Shown here one piece after another: positions 1 through 11,785 of a stretch of DNA of 64,000 nt. The stretch's first letter is position 1; every line of letters begins with the position of its first letter. Source of the DNA: Sinorhizobium glycinis (GTDB lineage: Bacteria; Pseudomonadota; Alphaproteobacteria; Rhizobiales; Rhizobiaceae); the NCBI RefSeq assembly GCF_001651865.1, contig NZ_LPUX01000050.1, positions 248,492 through 312,491 of the forward strand, in the 5' to 3' direction. Made by a program: the position numbers and the translations under genes. The notes below the pieces were generated by a model that was given only the letters and a program-made list of their open reading frames with translations, searched no databases and was not told the DNA's origin.

Positions 1-723
1 ATAGATCGCCGAGAACGCGAACAGCATCGCATGGCTGCTGTTGACCAGTGTGACGCCGATCAGGAGCAGTTGCAAATCAGGCTGCCGCAGCGATTGCGGC
101 GGCACTTCGGTGATCGCCGCAATCGGCGAGGGCCGGCGCGGGCGGCCGATGCGCGGGGCTGCGCAGGCCATAACTACCGTCAGCCCGAAACCGGCCGCCA
201 TCGCCGGCAAGACCATCGAACCGCCGATCAGGCCGATCATCCAGCCGCCGAGCATCGTCGCGCCGATAAAGGCAATCGACCCCCAGACGCGCATCAGCGC
301 ATAGTCGAAGCCCCAGCGGCGCACGCCCGACAGCGCAATTGCCTCGACAATCGGCAGGTAAGGCGAATAGGCCGCCGATTGCAGCGCATAAATCACCAGC
401 ACCGGCCAGAACTCCTTCGCGAAGAACAGGACGAATGCCAGGGCAAGAGAAAGACAGCCCGACCAGATGAGCACGATCGTGCGCTCGCCGAGGCGATCCG
501 CGAGCACGCCCGCGAGCGGCGCGGTGATGACACGGATGAACATCGGCACGGCGAGTACCACGCCGATCTCGAAATCGCTCATGGACAAAGTGCTGAGCCA
601 GACCGGAAAGTACGGCATGGCGAAGCCGTTGACGATCAACGGCGCGCAGAAGAGCAGCGCGATGCGAAGCGCGAAATGACGCGGCGGAGGCCCCAGGACG
701 GGGGGCGCTGATGCGGGAATCAT
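1..723 (-). CDS. MFS transporter, HcaT-like (partial, C-terminus off left edge)
   Basis: An open reading frame on the minus strand starts at the ATG at 721-723 and is still open at base 1, giving 241 residues and lacking its C-terminus. The protein is a run of hydrophobic helices: the first contains ALLFCAPLIVNGFAMPYF, a later loop has DRLGERTIVLIW, and RVWGSIAFIGATMLGGW is typical of the MFS_1-like/phenylpropionate (HcaT) group of inner-membrane proton symporters. About seven helices are visible. The substrate cannot be told from sequence. No good ribosome-binding site precedes the ATG, but no better in-frame start lies upstream. The long overlapping frame at 77-796 is a shadow of this gene. 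Confidence 0.8.
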   Translation of the reverse strand, partial: MIPASAPPVLGPPPRHFALRIALLFCAPLIVNGFAMPYFPVWLSTLSMSDFEIGVVLAVPMFIRVITAPLAGVLADRLGERTIVLIWSGCLSLALAFVLFFAKEFWPVLVIYALQSAAYSPYLPIVEAIALSGVRRWGFDYALMRVWGSIAFIGATMLGGWMIGLIGGSMVLPAMAAGFGLTVVMACAAPRIGRPRRPSPIAAITEVPPQSLRQPDLQLLLIGVTLVNSSHAMLFAFSAIY

Positions 724-816
724 GGGAGGACCTGATGGCTGTGGGCCAGCTGTAGCACGACTGCCCGCCGGGTCGCCAGTCGCTAGTTTTAGCCACTCCG
801 GTCAGGGCATTGGGCT

Positions 817-1656
817 TCAGGCTGCCTGCGGCGCGGCAAGCTTCACGGGCAAGTCCTCGGCCGAGGTCTCCACCGCCGTCACGCCGCCGCGCAGGCTACG
901 CCAGGTGATCAGTTCCATCGTGCCATCGAAGTGCTCGGCGATCGCCGTGCAGCTCTCGACCCAGTCGCCGGTATTGATGTAGCGGACCTCGTCGATATCC
1001 TCGATCACCGCATGGTGGATATGGCCGCAGATAACGCCCTGGGCGTGATGCCGGCGTGCTTCCTCCGCTACGACTTTCTGAAACTCTCCGATGAAGTTCA
1101 CCGCGTGCTTGACCTGCAGCTTCGCCCAGGACGAGAACGACCAATAGGGCATGCCGAGGCGGCGGCGAATGGCGGCCAGGCCGATATTGATGGCGATTGC
1201 CGTGTCGTATGCCCAATCGCCGAGATAGGCGAGCACGCGCGCGTTGCGCACGACGACATCGAATTCGTCGCCATGCAACACGAGGTAGTTGCGGCCATCC
1301 GCTCCCTTATGCATGTGGCGTGCCGCGACCTCGATGCCGCCGAAATGGACGCCCGGAAAGTCTCTCATGAACTCGTCGTGATTGCCGGGAATATAGATGA
1401 CGCGCGAGCCCTTGCGTGCCTTGCGCAGGAGTTTCTGGACCACATCGTTGCAGGGCTGCGGCCAATACCAGCTGCGCTTCAGTCGCCAGCCGTCGACGAT
1501 GTCGCCGACGAGAATGATGGTCTCGGCCTCATGGTGGCGCAGGAAATCGAGCAGGTAGTCGGTCTTCGCCGCCTTCGAGCCCAGATGGACGTCGGAAATG
1601 AACAGCGTCCGCAACTTCCGAACCGGATCCCGTTGAAGTTCCGATGCCGCAGCCAT
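817..1656 (-). CDS. UDP-2,3-diacylglucosamine diphosphatase-like metallophosphoesterase
   Basis: A 279-residue calcineurin-type phosphoesterase of the LpxH-like COG2908 group. All metal-binding motifs are visible: SDVHLG at 21-26, GDIVDGW at 51-57, GNHDE at 91-95, LHGDEFD at 127-133 and GHIHHA at 211-216. LpxH cleaves UDP-2,3-diacylglucosamine to lipid X in lipid A synthesis. Alphaproteobacteria usually use LpxI for that step, so the true substrate of this LpxH-like protein is uncertain. The frame could begin at 1749, but the ATG at 1656 follows a GCGAGGA ribosome-binding site and gives the normal N-terminus, so I prefer it. It lies between the MFS gene and the divergent dme. Confidence 0.8.
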   Translation of the reverse strand: MAAASELQRDPVRKLRTLFISDVHLGSKAAKTDYLLDFLRHHEAETIILVGDIVDGWRLKRSWYWPQPCNDVVQKLLRKARKGSRVIYIPGNHDEFMRDFPGVHFGGIEVAARHMHKGADGRNYLVLHGDEFDVVVRNARVLAYLGDWAYDTAIAINIGLAAIRRRLGMPYWSFSSWAKLQVKHAVNFIGEFQKVVAEEARRHHAQGVICGHIHHAVIEDIDEVRYINTGDWVESCTAIAEHFDGTMELITWRSLRGGVTAVETSAEDLPVKLAAPQAA

Positions 1657-1832
1657 GCGATCCTCGCCTTGTCGAGCCTTGTGTCTCTCGTCAAAACCAG
1701 ACTCGTGTTTCAGGAAGATGACACCGCATCCAGCCGATCGGCGTCGCACAGAGGAAAAGCGATGCCGTCAAACTGTACGCGCGGGGGAAATCATGCCAAA
1801 AGGCCCGCATCCAGAAACAGGGATGTGACGGC

Positions 1833-4145
1833 ATGACCACGGGCGACAAAGCGAAACCTCAATCGGCTCCTGCAAGCGGGGACATCGACCAGCAGGCACT
1901 TTTCTTCCACCGCTACCCCCGTCCGGGCAAGCTCGAGATCCAGCCCACCAAGCCGCTCGGCAACCAGCGCGACCTGGCGCTCGCCTATTCGCCCGGCGTC
2001 GCCGCACCCTGCCTTGCCATCAAGGACGATCCGGAGAGCGCCGCCGATTTCACGGCGCGCTCGAACCTCGTCGCCGTCGTCTCGAATGGCACCGCTGTCC
2101 TCGGCCTTGGCAATATCGGCCCCCTCGCCTCCAAGCCGGTGATGGAAGGGAAGGCCGTCCTCTTCAAGAAGTTCGCGGGCATCGACGTATTCGATATCGA
2201 GATCGACGCTCCGACCGTCGAGCGCATGGTCGATGTGGTTTCCGCCCTCGAGCCGACCTTCGGCGGCATAAATCTCGAGGACATCAAGGCGCCTGAATGC
2301 TTCGAGGTTGAGAGGCGCCTGCGCGAGAAGATGGAGATCCCGGTCTTCCACGACGACCAGCACGGAACGGCGATCATCGTCGCCGCCGCCGTTCTGAACG
2401 GCCTCGAACTCGCCGGCAAGGACATCGAAAAGGCGAAGATCGTCGCCTCCGGTGCCGGCGCCGCTGCCCTTGCCTGCCTCAACCTTCTCGTCACCCTCGG
2501 CGCCAAGCGCGAGAACATCTGGGTCCACGACCTCGAGGGCCTCGTCTACAAGGGCCGCGAGGTCCTGATGGACGAATGGAAGGCCGTCTATGCGCAGGAC
2601 AGCGCCAATCGCGTGCTTGCCGACAGCATCGGCGGCGCCGATGTCTTCCTGGGACTTTCGGCCGCCGGCGTCCTCAAGCCCGAACTGCTCGCCCAGATGG
2701 CCGAAAAGCCGCTGATCATGGCGCTCGCCAACCCGACGCCGGAAATCATGCCGGAAGTCGCTCGGGCCGCGCGGCCGGATGCGATGATCTGCACGGGACG
2801 CTCGGACTTCCCGAACCAGGTCAACAACGTCCTCTGCTTCCCGCATATCTTCCGGGGCGCTCTCGATTGCGGCGCCCGCACGATCAACGAAGAGATGAAG
2901 ATGGCGGCCGTGCGGGCGATCGCCGGCCTGGCGCGCGAGGAACCGTCCGATGTCGCAGCCCGTGCCTATTCAGGGGAAACGCCGGTCTTCGGACCCGACT
3001 ACCTCATCCCCTCGCCTTTCGACCAGCGGTTGATACTGCGCATCGCCCCGGCCGTTGCCAAGGCCGCCGCCGAAAGCGGGGTGGCCACCCGTCCGATCCA
3101 GGATTTCGACGCCTATCTCGACAAGCTCAACCGTTTCGTCTTCCGCTCCGGCTTCATCATGAAGCCGGTCTTCGCGGCGGCCAAGAACGCCACCAAGAAC
3201 CGCGTCATCTTCGCCGAAGGAGAAGACGAACGCGTATTGCGTGCCGCCCAGGTGCTGCTGGAAGAAGGCACGGCCAAGCCGATCCTGATCGGCCGTCCGC
3301 AGATCATCGAGACCCGCCTGCGCCGCTACGGTTTGAGGATTCGGCCCGATGTCGACTTCGAGGTGGTCAATCCGGAAGGCGATCCGCGCTATCGCGACTA
3401 TGTCGACGACTACTTCGCCCTGGTCGGCCGCCTCGGCGTCATCCCGGAAGCCGCCCGCACGATCGTGCGCACCAATACGACGGTGATCGGTGCCTTGGCG
3501 GTCAAGCGCGGTGAAGCGGACGCATTGATCTGCGGCGTCGAGGGACGCTATAGCCGGCACCTGCGCGACGTTTCGCAGATCATCGGCAAGAAGCCGGGCG
3601 TGCTCGATTTCTCGGCGCTCAGCCTGTTGATCTCGCAGCGCGGCGCGACCTTCTTCACCGACACCTATGTGAGCTATAGTCCCAGCGCCGAAGAGATCGC
3701 CCAGACGACGGTGATGGCCGCGGGCGAAATTCGCCGCTTTGGGATCACGCCTCGCGCCGCCCTCGTGTCACATTCGAACTTCGGATCGCGCGAATCCGAA
3801 AGCGCCGCCAAGATGCGCGCCGCACTCAAGTTCGTCCGCGAGCTCGCACCGGATCTCGAGGTCGATGGCGAGATGCACGGGGACTCAGCCATCTCCGAAA
3901 CGCTGCGTGAGCGGGTCATGCCGAACAGCACGCTGAAGGGCGAAGCCAACCTGCTCGTCTTCCCTAATCTCGACGCCGCCAACATCACGCTCGGCGTGGT
4001 CAAGACGATGACCGACAGCCTCCATGTCGGCCCGATCCTGCTCGGCTCAGCGCTGCCGGCGCACATCCTTTCGCCGTCGGTAACGTCCCGCGGCGTCGTC
4101 AACATGGCGGCCCTTGCAGTGGTCGAGGCAAGCCATCCCGCTTGA
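1833..4145 (+). CDS. dme: NAD(P)-dependent malic enzyme with C-terminal phosphotransacetylase domain
   Basis: A 770-residue two-domain protein. Residues about 30-430 are malic enzyme: LAYSPGVAAPC near 50, the NGTAVLGLGNIGPLASKPVM stretch, FHDDQHGTAII near 172 and a Rossmann motif VASGAGAAALAC near 204. Residues about 440-770 resemble phosphotransacetylase, beginning FAEGEDERVLRAAQ. It decarboxylates malate to pyruvate. The fused transacetylase-like domain is thought to regulate rather than catalyse. In S. meliloti the NAD-type enzyme DME, needed for nitrogen fixation on C4-dicarboxylates, has this length and sits just before sinR, whereas TME is slightly shorter, so I call it dme. A hairpin (4131-4154) spans its stop codon. 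Confidence 0.92.
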   Translation: MTTGDKAKPQSAPASGDIDQQALFFHRYPRPGKLEIQPTKPLGNQRDLALAYSPGVAAPCLAIKDDPESAADFTARSNLVAVVSNGTAVLGLGNIGPLASKPVMEGKAVLFKKFAGIDVFDIEIDAPTVERMVDVVSALEPTFGGINLEDIKAPECFEVERRLREKMEIPVFHDDQHGTAIIVAAAVLNGLELAGKDIEKAKIVASGAGAAALACLNLLVTLGAKRENIWVHDLEGLVYKGREVLMDEWKAVYAQDSANRVLADSIGGADVFLGLSAAGVLKPELLAQMAEKPLIMALANPTPEIMPEVARAARPDAMICTGRSDFPNQVNNVLCFPHIFRGALDCGARTINEEMKMAAVRAIAGLAREEPSDVAARAYSGETPVFGPDYLIPSPFDQRLILRIAPAVAKAAAESGVATRPIQDFDAYLDKLNRFVFRSGFIMKPVFAAAKNATKNRVIFAEGEDERVLRAAQVLLEEGTAKPILIGRPQIIETRLRRYGLRIRPDVDFEVVNPEGDPRYRDYVDDYFALVGRLGVIPEAARTIVRTNTTVIGALAVKRGEADALICGVEGRYSRHLRDVSQIIGKKPGVLDFSALSLLISQRGATFFTDTYVSYSPSAEEIAQTTVMAAGEIRRFGITPRAALVSHSNFGSRESESAAKMRAALKFVRELAPDLEVDGEMHGDSAISETLRERVMPNSTLKGEANLLVFPNLDAANITLGVVKTMTDSLHVGPILLGSALPAHILSPSVTSRGVVNMAALAVVEASHPA

Positions 4146-4154
4146 GGGATGGCT
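4131..4154 (+). terminator. Hairpin across the dme stop codon
   Basis: AGCCATCCC (4131-4139) pairs with GGGATGGCT (4146-4154) around a six-base loop that contains the TGA stop. There is no T-run after it, so termination would have to be Rho-assisted. It may equally protect the 3' end of the mRNA. Confidence 0.3.
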
Positions 4155-4318
4155 CTCCGGCTCATCGCGCTTTAGGCGATTCCTCGACCGCCTGCCTCGG
4201 AAATGCAATCTTGGATTGAGAAAGCCCAAAGACTTGCACCGATTACGAAATATAGCACTAGACAAAAACCGCCGGGCTAAACCATGTTTATTCTAGGGGC
4301 ATGAATCGGTGTTACGGC

Positions 4319-5053
4319 ATGACTAATCAACAGGCTGTCCTCGATCTGCTGGATATCGTGGAATATGGCGGGTGCGCGGAACCGCAACAATTCTTCGCAC
4401 TGATGCGCCGCACGTTCGATATAGCGCATCTCCTTTACCTCGAAGCGGAGTCGACGCCCGAGGGCCTCAAGGTGTGCCGCCTGCACCACACCTTCGGGGC
4501 CTATGCCGAGGAGCTCTATCTGTCCCGTGGTCTTCACCGGATCGATCCGATCCTTCGGCTCGCCCTCGGTGGGGTGAGGCCGGTGGAATGGGCGACCGCC
4601 CGCCGTCGCTTTCCGGAATGCGAGCCGCTCTTCCAGGCTGCCGAGGACATCGGCTTGTCCACGGAAGGCGTCGCTCTCCCGCTCCCTTCACCGGCCGGTC
4701 GCATGGCACTCCTGGCGATCAGCGCCAACATGCCGCCGGCGGAATGGTCCGAATATCGCCGATGCCACCTGCGCGACTTCCAGCTGGCAGCCAATCTTTT
4801 TCATGCCTCGATGCTCGAGCAGTCGATGGCAGATGCGATCGACGAGCGCGACACGCGTCTGACCGGCCGGGAGACAGAGGTCTTGACCTGGTCGGCAGCC
4901 GGCAAGAGCTATTGGGAAATCGCCACGATCCTTGGCATTTCCGAACGCACGGTTCGCTTCTTCATGAGCAATGCGCGTCGCAAGCTCAACGTCGTGTCCA
5001 ACACGCAAGCCGTTGCGCAGGCGGTGCGGCATGCGCTGATCCCCAACATCTGA
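4319..5053 (+). CDS. sinR: LuxR-family quorum-sensing regulator SinR
   Basis: A 244-residue LuxR-type transcription factor. The N-terminal two thirds (about 15-165) match the acyl-homoserine-lactone-binding fold. The C-terminal 60 residues contain a classic LuxR helix-turn-helix, LTGRETEVLTWSAAGKSYWE then IATILGISERTVRFFMSNAR. SinR activates sinI, which lies 155 bases downstream on the same strand. The start is uncertain: the ATG at 4301 follows AGGGG and would add six residues (MNRCYG), whereas 4319 begins MTNQQAVLDLL, which agrees better with the SinR N-terminus as I remember it. Placement directly after dme matches the known Sinorhizobium arrangement. Confidence 0.92.
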   Translation: MTNQQAVLDLLDIVEYGGCAEPQQFFALMRRTFDIAHLLYLEAESTPEGLKVCRLHHTFGAYAEELYLSRGLHRIDPILRLALGGVRPVEWATARRRFPECEPLFQAAEDIGLSTEGVALPLPSPAGRMALLAISANMPPAEWSEYRRCHLRDFQLAANLFHASMLEQSMADAIDERDTRLTGRETEVLTWSAAGKSYWEIATILGISERTVRFFMSNARRKLNVVSNTQAVAQAVRHALIPNI

Positions 5054-5096
5054 CGGGTGAATTTCCCATCCGAGCTCCCGCCGCCAGGCCAGAGAC

Positions 5097-5113
5097 CCCA
5101 CAAATTTTGTGGG
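5097..5113. promoter_or_regulatory. 17-bp perfect palindrome upstream of sinI (candidate LuxR-type operator)
   Basis: CCCACAAATTTTGTGGG is a perfect dyad with 8-base arms around one T. It lies in the sinR-sinI gap, about 95 bases before the sinI start. Position and symmetry suit binding by a LuxR-family dimer such as SinR or ExpR. Which protein binds is inference. Confidence 0.55.
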
Positions 5114-5129
5114 AAAAATCGCCGAACTA

Positions 5130-5149
5130 AACTGTCACTACCGACAGTT
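5130..5149. promoter_or_regulatory. 20-bp lux-box-like dyad upstream of sinI
   Basis: AACTGTC (5130-5136) and GACAGTT (5143-5149) form an inverted repeat with a 6-base spacer, 20 bp overall, the size of a classical lux box. Its sequence differs from the palindrome 17 bases upstream, so two different regulators may use this promoter. Confidence 0.55.
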
Positions 5150-5208
5150 ACATGTGTCGCCCGAGCCTGACAGCATCGCTCCATCGCGCAAACACGATGG
5201 AGCGAAAG

Positions 5209-5853
5209 ATGATCAGGATAGTGAACGGAAACGCTCGCGGACAGCACCCGCGGGCCATCGACGAGATGTTCCGGTTGCGCAAGCGCGTCTTCCACGACTT
5301 CTTGAAATGGGATGTCAAGACCGAGGGCAACTGGGAAATCGACCATTACGACAAGGCCAATCCGCTCTATGTGATGTCGTATTCGCCGGAGACCGGAAAG
5401 CTTCGCGGTTCGCTGCGGCTCCTGCCAACGCTTGGACCGAACATGCTGGACGATACATTCCCGATCCTGCTTGGCGGAAATCCGGAGATCCGCAGCGCAT
5501 CCGTCTGGGAGTCGAGCCGCTTCTGCATCGACCCGGATATCTCCCAGGACCGGTCTTCGAACCAGGTGACGGTCGCCGCCGCCGAGCTTATGTGCGGCGT
5601 CGGCGAGCTGGGCCTGGCCTCCGGCATCAGCCACATCGTCACTGTCACCGACGTCTTCCTTGAGCGGATGTTCCGCCGGATGGGCTGCCCCGGAGAACGC
5701 ATTGCAGAGCCGCAGCGGATCGGCAATGTCTACGCGGTCGCCGTCGCGTGGGAAGTGACGTGGAGCCTTCTTCAAACAATGAAGGCCGTTGCGGCGATCG
5801 AGGGCACTGTGCTCGAACGTCCGATGTCGCTCGAAACCGCAAGAGCGGCCTGA
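5209..5853 (+). CDS. sinI: N-acyl-homoserine-lactone synthase SinI
   Basis: A 214-residue LuxI-family autoinducer synthase, which makes acyl-homoserine lactones from S-adenosylmethionine and acyl-ACP. S. meliloti SinI makes long-chain forms. Family residues are visible: the N-terminal FRLRKRVFHDFLKW segment (the conserved Arg, Phe and Trp), EIDHYD, GSLRLLPT, and ESSRFCID near the centre. I chose the ATG at 5209 because GGAG sits eight bases upstream and the product MIRIVNGNARGQHP starts like SinI. The frame is open from 5152. It follows sinR with two palindromes between them and ends in a good hairpin at 5861. Confidence 0.95.
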   Translation: MIRIVNGNARGQHPRAIDEMFRLRKRVFHDFLKWDVKTEGNWEIDHYDKANPLYVMSYSPETGKLRGSLRLLPTLGPNMLDDTFPILLGGNPEIRSASVWESSRFCIDPDISQDRSSNQVTVAAAELMCGVGELGLASGISHIVTVTDVFLERMFRRMGCPGERIAEPQRIGNVYAVAVAWEVTWSLLQTMKAVAAIEGTVLERPMSLETARAA

Positions 5854-5860
5854 TCTGTCG

Positions 5861-5890
5861 CCGGGCCGTTCACTCGGCCCGGTCCCTTTC
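5861..5890 (+). terminator. Intrinsic terminator of sinI
   Basis: CCGGGCCG (5861-5868) pairs with CGGCCCGG (5875-5882) around TTCACT, followed by TCCCTTTCC. The U-run is weak but the stem is strong and starts eight bases after the sinI stop. Confidence 0.6.
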
Positions 5891-6053
5891 CTGCGTGGAA
5901 ACGCGTTAACGCAAACGCCGGCTTGCCGTTGCGCCCTCACGTCAGCGTCGTATTATATAGGGAACACGCTCCCCCGCTTGTCCCGCGGCCAGCAGGGCGA
6001 AACGCAGGAAAAGACGAGTGTCAGTGTCCCGTTGTACGGCGTCCTGGGTGAGA

Positions 6054-8110
<2,057 letters not shown>

Positions 8111-8161
8111 GGCGCATATGGGCACAGGCGCCGGCGAAAGGCAAGACTGAGCCGTAGCGCG

Positions 8162-8982
8162 TCAAAGCGGTCCTGTCGGATGCGGTGATGAGTCATAGGC
8201 TCCCCAGATCGACTGGTCGAAGCAGATCACCGAGCCGGTCATCAGACCGGACTCGTCGGAGGAGAGATAGGCGCACGCCCGCGCGACCTCGGCGGGATCG
8301 ACGAGCCGTCCGAAAGGCTGGCTTGCCGCCGCCTTCTCCAGCCAGTCTTCAGGGGCACCGTGAAATTCCCGTTGGATCCGGTCTTCGCCTTCCGACGCCA
8401 TCCAGCCGATATTGAGGCCGTTGACGCGGATGCGGTTGCGCAGCAGCGCATAGGCCGTGTTCTTGGTCAGCGTCTCGAGGGCGCCCTTGGACGCGCAATA
8501 GGCGGCGATGAAGGGTTGGCCGGCCATGGCCGACATCGAACCGATATTGACGATCGTGCCCTCGGTCATCTCACGCCGCATCACCTTCACCGCCTCCTGC
8601 ATCAGGAAGAAGGGAGCGCGCACGTTTATCGCAAACATGCGATCGAAGAGTTCCGGCGTCGTGTCGAGGATTGTGCCGCGGTCGGTGATTGCGGCAGCGT
8701 TGACGAGCGCATCGACACGGCCGAACCCGCGGTCGCAAGCCGCGACCACTGCGCGGGCGTCTCCACCCGCCCCAGATCCGCTGGTACATAGACGACCTTC
8801 GCGCCGGTTGCTTCGGCGATCTCGGCTGCCTTTGCCTCGCCCTTGGCCGCATTACGGCCGCAGATGACGATGCCCTTGGCGCCGCGTTCGGCAAAAAGTC
8901 CCGCGATGGTGGCGCCGAGCCCCTGCGTGCCGCCAGTCACAATGGCGACTTTGCCATCCAGCCGCGCATGATCTTTTCCCAT
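8162..8982 (-). pseudogene. Short-chain dehydrogenase/reductase, frameshifted
   Basis: Two minus-strand frames together make one SDR of about 270 residues. The first, from the ATG at 8982, reads MGKDHARLDGKVAIVTGGTQ with the TGxxxGLG cofactor motif, up to [12 protein letters not shown]. The second resumes [20 protein letters not shown] (the NAG-like motif), then has the Ser...Tyr-x3-Lys active site in [11 protein letters not shown], and ends at 8162. The switch lies at about 8757-8764: adding one G to GTGGAGACGCC restores GTGGAGGACGCC and a continuous protein. Either the gene is inactive or the base is a sequencing error. An NAD(P)-dependent oxidoreductase of unknown substrate. Confidence 0.75.
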
Positions 8983-9025
8983 GAAGTCCTCGCTTGTGTG
9001 AGAATGAATGTCGGCCCCCGTTGCC

Positions 9026-9850
9026 TCACGCTGGCTGATACCGCACGAGGGCGAAGGCATCGCCCGAAGGCGACCAGTTCGGAACGTTGACCGTCCCCTG
9101 CCCGCCGAAGAGCTCGAACAGGACGCGCGCATTGCCGCCCGCCGGATCCATCAGCCGGAGCCGAACATCGAGATCGCGGGGATGATCGAAGACATCGCCG
9201 TCGTAGGAGAGCACGAGCAGGTGCTTGCCGTCCGGCGAGGGATGCGGGAACCAGTCGCCATAGGGGCTGTCGGTGATGCGCTGGACATCGCTGCCGTCCG
9301 GCCGGATCCGCCAGATCTGCATGCGACCGGTGCGGCTCGAATTGAAATAGATCCACGCGCCGTCCGGCGACCAGTCCGGACCATCGTTGCGGCCCTCGCC
9401 CTGCGTCAGCCGCCGCTCCTCTCCGCCATCGACCGAAATCGTATAGATATCGAAGACCTGGTCGCGGATACCGCAATAGGCCAGGTTCCGCCCGTCGGGG
9501 GACCAACCGTGCCAATAGGACGGCAGGTTGCGCGTGACGAGCCGCGGCGTGCCGCCCTCGGCCGGCAGGAGATAGATCGCCGACTTGCCGTATTCCGTCT
9601 TGTCACTGATCGCCAGCGTTTTCCCGTCCGGCGAGATGCCGTGATCATTGTTGCATTGACGGGCGAAGCCCGTGTCGATCTCGGTTGGCTCGGAGCCGTC
9701 GAAGCCAAGCCGATGGAGCCGGCCGTCGCCATTGATGATGAGGAATTTGCCGTCGGGCGACCAGTTCGGCGCCTCGACGAGCCGCTCCGTTTGCCAGACG
9801 ACGCGCGTCTCGCCGCTCGCGATATCGAAGATCTCGACCGAGCTTCGCAC
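9026..9850 (-). CDS. TolB-like PD40 beta-propeller protein
   Basis: A 274-residue protein made almost entirely of TolB/WD40-like PD40 repeats. Six copies of the WSPDG-type motif are visible: [40 protein letters not shown] and NWSPSGDA, which suggests a six-bladed propeller. No signal peptide is seen, so unlike periplasmic TolB it is probably cytoplasmic. Its start lies two bases after the nadE stop on the same strand, so the two are very likely cotranscribed. The specific role is unknown. Relatives act as scaffolds or partners of hydrolases. Confidence 0.75.
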   Translation of the reverse strand: MRSSVEIFDIASGETRVVWQTERLVEAPNWSPDGKFLIINGDGRLHRLGFDGSEPTEIDTGFARQCNNDHGISPDGKTLAISDKTEYGKSAIYLLPAEGGTPRLVTRNLPSYWHGWSPDGRNLAYCGIRDQVFDIYTISVDGGEERRLTQGEGRNDGPDWSPDGAWIYFNSSRTGRMQIWRIRPDGSDVQRITDSPYGDWFPHPSPDGKHLLVLSYDGDVFDHPRDLDVRLRLMDPAGGNARVLFELFGGQGTVNVPNWSPSGDAFALVRYQPA

Positions 9851-9852
9851 CG

Positions 9853-11535
9853 CTAGCCCCTGTCGCGGAAACGGTTGGTAATCGGGTACCGCCGGTCGCG
9901 ACCGAAATTCTTCTTGGTGATCTTCACGCCGGGCGCCGACTGCCTGCGCTTGTACTCGGCAATATAGAGCAGGTGTTCGATCCGATGGACGGTCGCCTCG
10001 TCATGACCGCGCGCAACGATTTCCTCCGTGCTCAATTCCCTCTCCACCAGGCACTCGAGGATGTCGTCGAGCACCGGATACGGCGGCAGGGAGTCCTGGT
10101 CGGTCTGGTTGGGCCGGAGCTCGGCCGAGGGTGCCTTGTCGATGATGTTCTGCGGAATGACTTCGCCGGCGGGGCCGAGCGCGCCCGGCGGCACGGCGCC
10201 ATTGCGCCAGCGCGACAGGGCGTAGACCTGCATCTTGTAGAGGTCTTTGATCGGGTTGAACCCGCCGTTCATGTCGCCGTAGAGCGTCGCATAACCCACC
10301 GACATCTCCGATTTGTTGCCAGTGGTCACCACCATGGAACCGAACTTGTTGGAGATCGCCATGAGGATCGTTCCGCGCGTGCGGCTCTGCAGGTTCTCTT
10401 CGGTGATCCCGGGTTCGGTTCCCTCGAAAGTATCGGCGAGCGCGCTGAGAAAACCTTCGACCGGCTCCTCGATCGCAACCACGTCATAGTGGCAACCGAG
10501 CGCCTTGGCGCAGGCTTCGGCGTCCTTCAGCGATTCCTGCGACGTATAGCGATAGGGCAGCATGATCGTGCGGACACGCTCCGCGCCGAGCGCGTCTACC
10601 GCGAGCGCCGTGCAGATTGCAGAGTCGATGCCGCCCGAAAGGCCAAGGACAACATTCTTGAAGCCGTTCTTGTTGACGTAGTCCCTGAGCCCCAGCATGC
10701 AGGCCCGGTAGTCCGCCTCCTCGCTCTCCGGCAGGCGCGGCTGGAGCCCGTCGATGGAGACCCAGCCATCTTCGCCCCGCGTCCACTCGGAGATCGACAG
10801 CGCCTCCTCGAACTGGTTCATCTGGAAGGCGAGCGAGCGGTCGGCGTTGAAGCCGAAGCTCGCGCCGTCGAAGACCAGTTCGTCCTGGCCGCCGAGCTGG
10901 TTGGCATAGATCATCGGCAAGCCGGTCTCGATCACCTGCTTCAGCACGACCTGGTGGCGCACATCGACCTTGCCGCGGTAATAGGGCGAACCGTTCGGAG
11001 AGAGCAGGATCTCGGCACCGCTTTCCTTGAGCGTCTCGCAGACGCCAAGCTCGCCCCAAATGTCTTCGCAGATCGGGATGCCGATGCGGATGCCGCGAAA
11101 ATTCACCGGACCCGGCATGTCGCCCGCGTCAAAGACGCGCTTTTCGTCGAACTCGCCGTAGTTCGGCAGATCCACCTTGTCGCGGACGGCGACGATCCTG
11201 CCCGCGTCCAGGACGGCCACCGAATTGTGCCGCTGCGAGGAGGCCTGACGGGGAAAGCCGATGACGACCCCCGGCCCTCCGTCCGCGGTTTCCGCCGCGA
11301 GGTTCTCGACGGCGCGCAGGCAGGCCCTCAGGAAGGCCGGCTTCAGCACCAGGTCCTCGGGCGGATAGCCGGAAATGAAGAGCTCGGTGAACAGCACGAG
11401 GTCGGCGCCGTGGCGCGCCGCCTCGGCACGCGTTTCGCGCGCTTTCCTCAGATTGCCGGCGATATCGCCGACCGTCGGATTGAGCTGGGCTACGGCGATC
11501 CGCAGCTTTGAAGGTACGGCTTTCTGTGGGGTCAT
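9853..11535 (-). CDS. nadE: Glutamine-dependent NAD+ synthetase
   Basis: A 560-residue two-domain enzyme that amidates nicotinic acid adenine dinucleotide to NAD+ using ammonia from glutamine. The N-terminal domain (about 10-260) is a nitrilase-type glutaminase with Glu in [15 protein letters not shown], Lys in [12 protein letters not shown] and the catalytic Cys in [12 protein letters not shown]. The C-terminal synthetase domain has the PP-loop [19 protein letters not shown] and [18 protein letters not shown]. The length is normal for bacterial two-domain NadE. The TolB-like gene follows two bases after its stop. Confidence 0.95.
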   Translation of the reverse strand: MTPQKAVPSKLRIAVAQLNPTVGDIAGNLRKARETRAEAARHGADLVLFTELFISGYPPEDLVLKPAFLRACLRAVENLAAETADGGPGVVIGFPRQASSQRHNSVAVLDAGRIVAVRDKVDLPNYGEFDEKRVFDAGDMPGPVNFRGIRIGIPICEDIWGELGVCETLKESGAEILLSPNGSPYYRGKVDVRHQVVLKQVIETGLPMIYANQLGGQDELVFDGASFGFNADRSLAFQMNQFEEALSISEWTRGEDGWVSIDGLQPRLPESEEADYRACMLGLRDYVNKNGFKNVVLGLSGGIDSAICTALAVDALGAERVRTIMLPYRYTSQESLKDAEACAKALGCHYDVVAIEEPVEGFLSALADTFEGTEPGITEENLQSRTRGTILMAISNKFGSMVVTTGNKSEMSVGYATLYGDMNGGFNPIKDLYKMQVYALSRWRNGAVPPGALGPAGEVIPQNIIDKAPSAELRPNQTDQDSLPPYPVLDDILECLVERELSTEEIVARGHDEATVHRIEHLLYIAEYKRRQSAPGVKITKKNFGRDRRYPITNRFRDRG

Positions 11536-11785
11536 GGCAGGCCTGTCGGTGTTTCCTCGGCGAATGCATCCAGCGTGTGCCTTGTTCTTACCGCATCCGG
11601 CGGAAAAAAACCCACTCCCAATCGCAGTGACGCCGGAAAAATCCGAAAAAACCTGCAGTTCCCGGTCTTTAACGAAACTGTCCCGCGGCCCTTCGACGCG
11701 GCCGGAACCTGGGGATCATCATAGCCGCTTCGCCATTCATCCCCTGTTCAAGATGACAGTCGTATGACAGTTGAACGAAAGATTT

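Noticed and set aside
77-796. A 239-residue minus-strand frame at the left edge
   Set aside because: It is an arginine-rich shadow of the MFS transporter, which reads in another frame from 723.
9973-11511. A 512-residue plus-strand frame
   Set aside because: It is antisense to nadE and has no recognisable domain.
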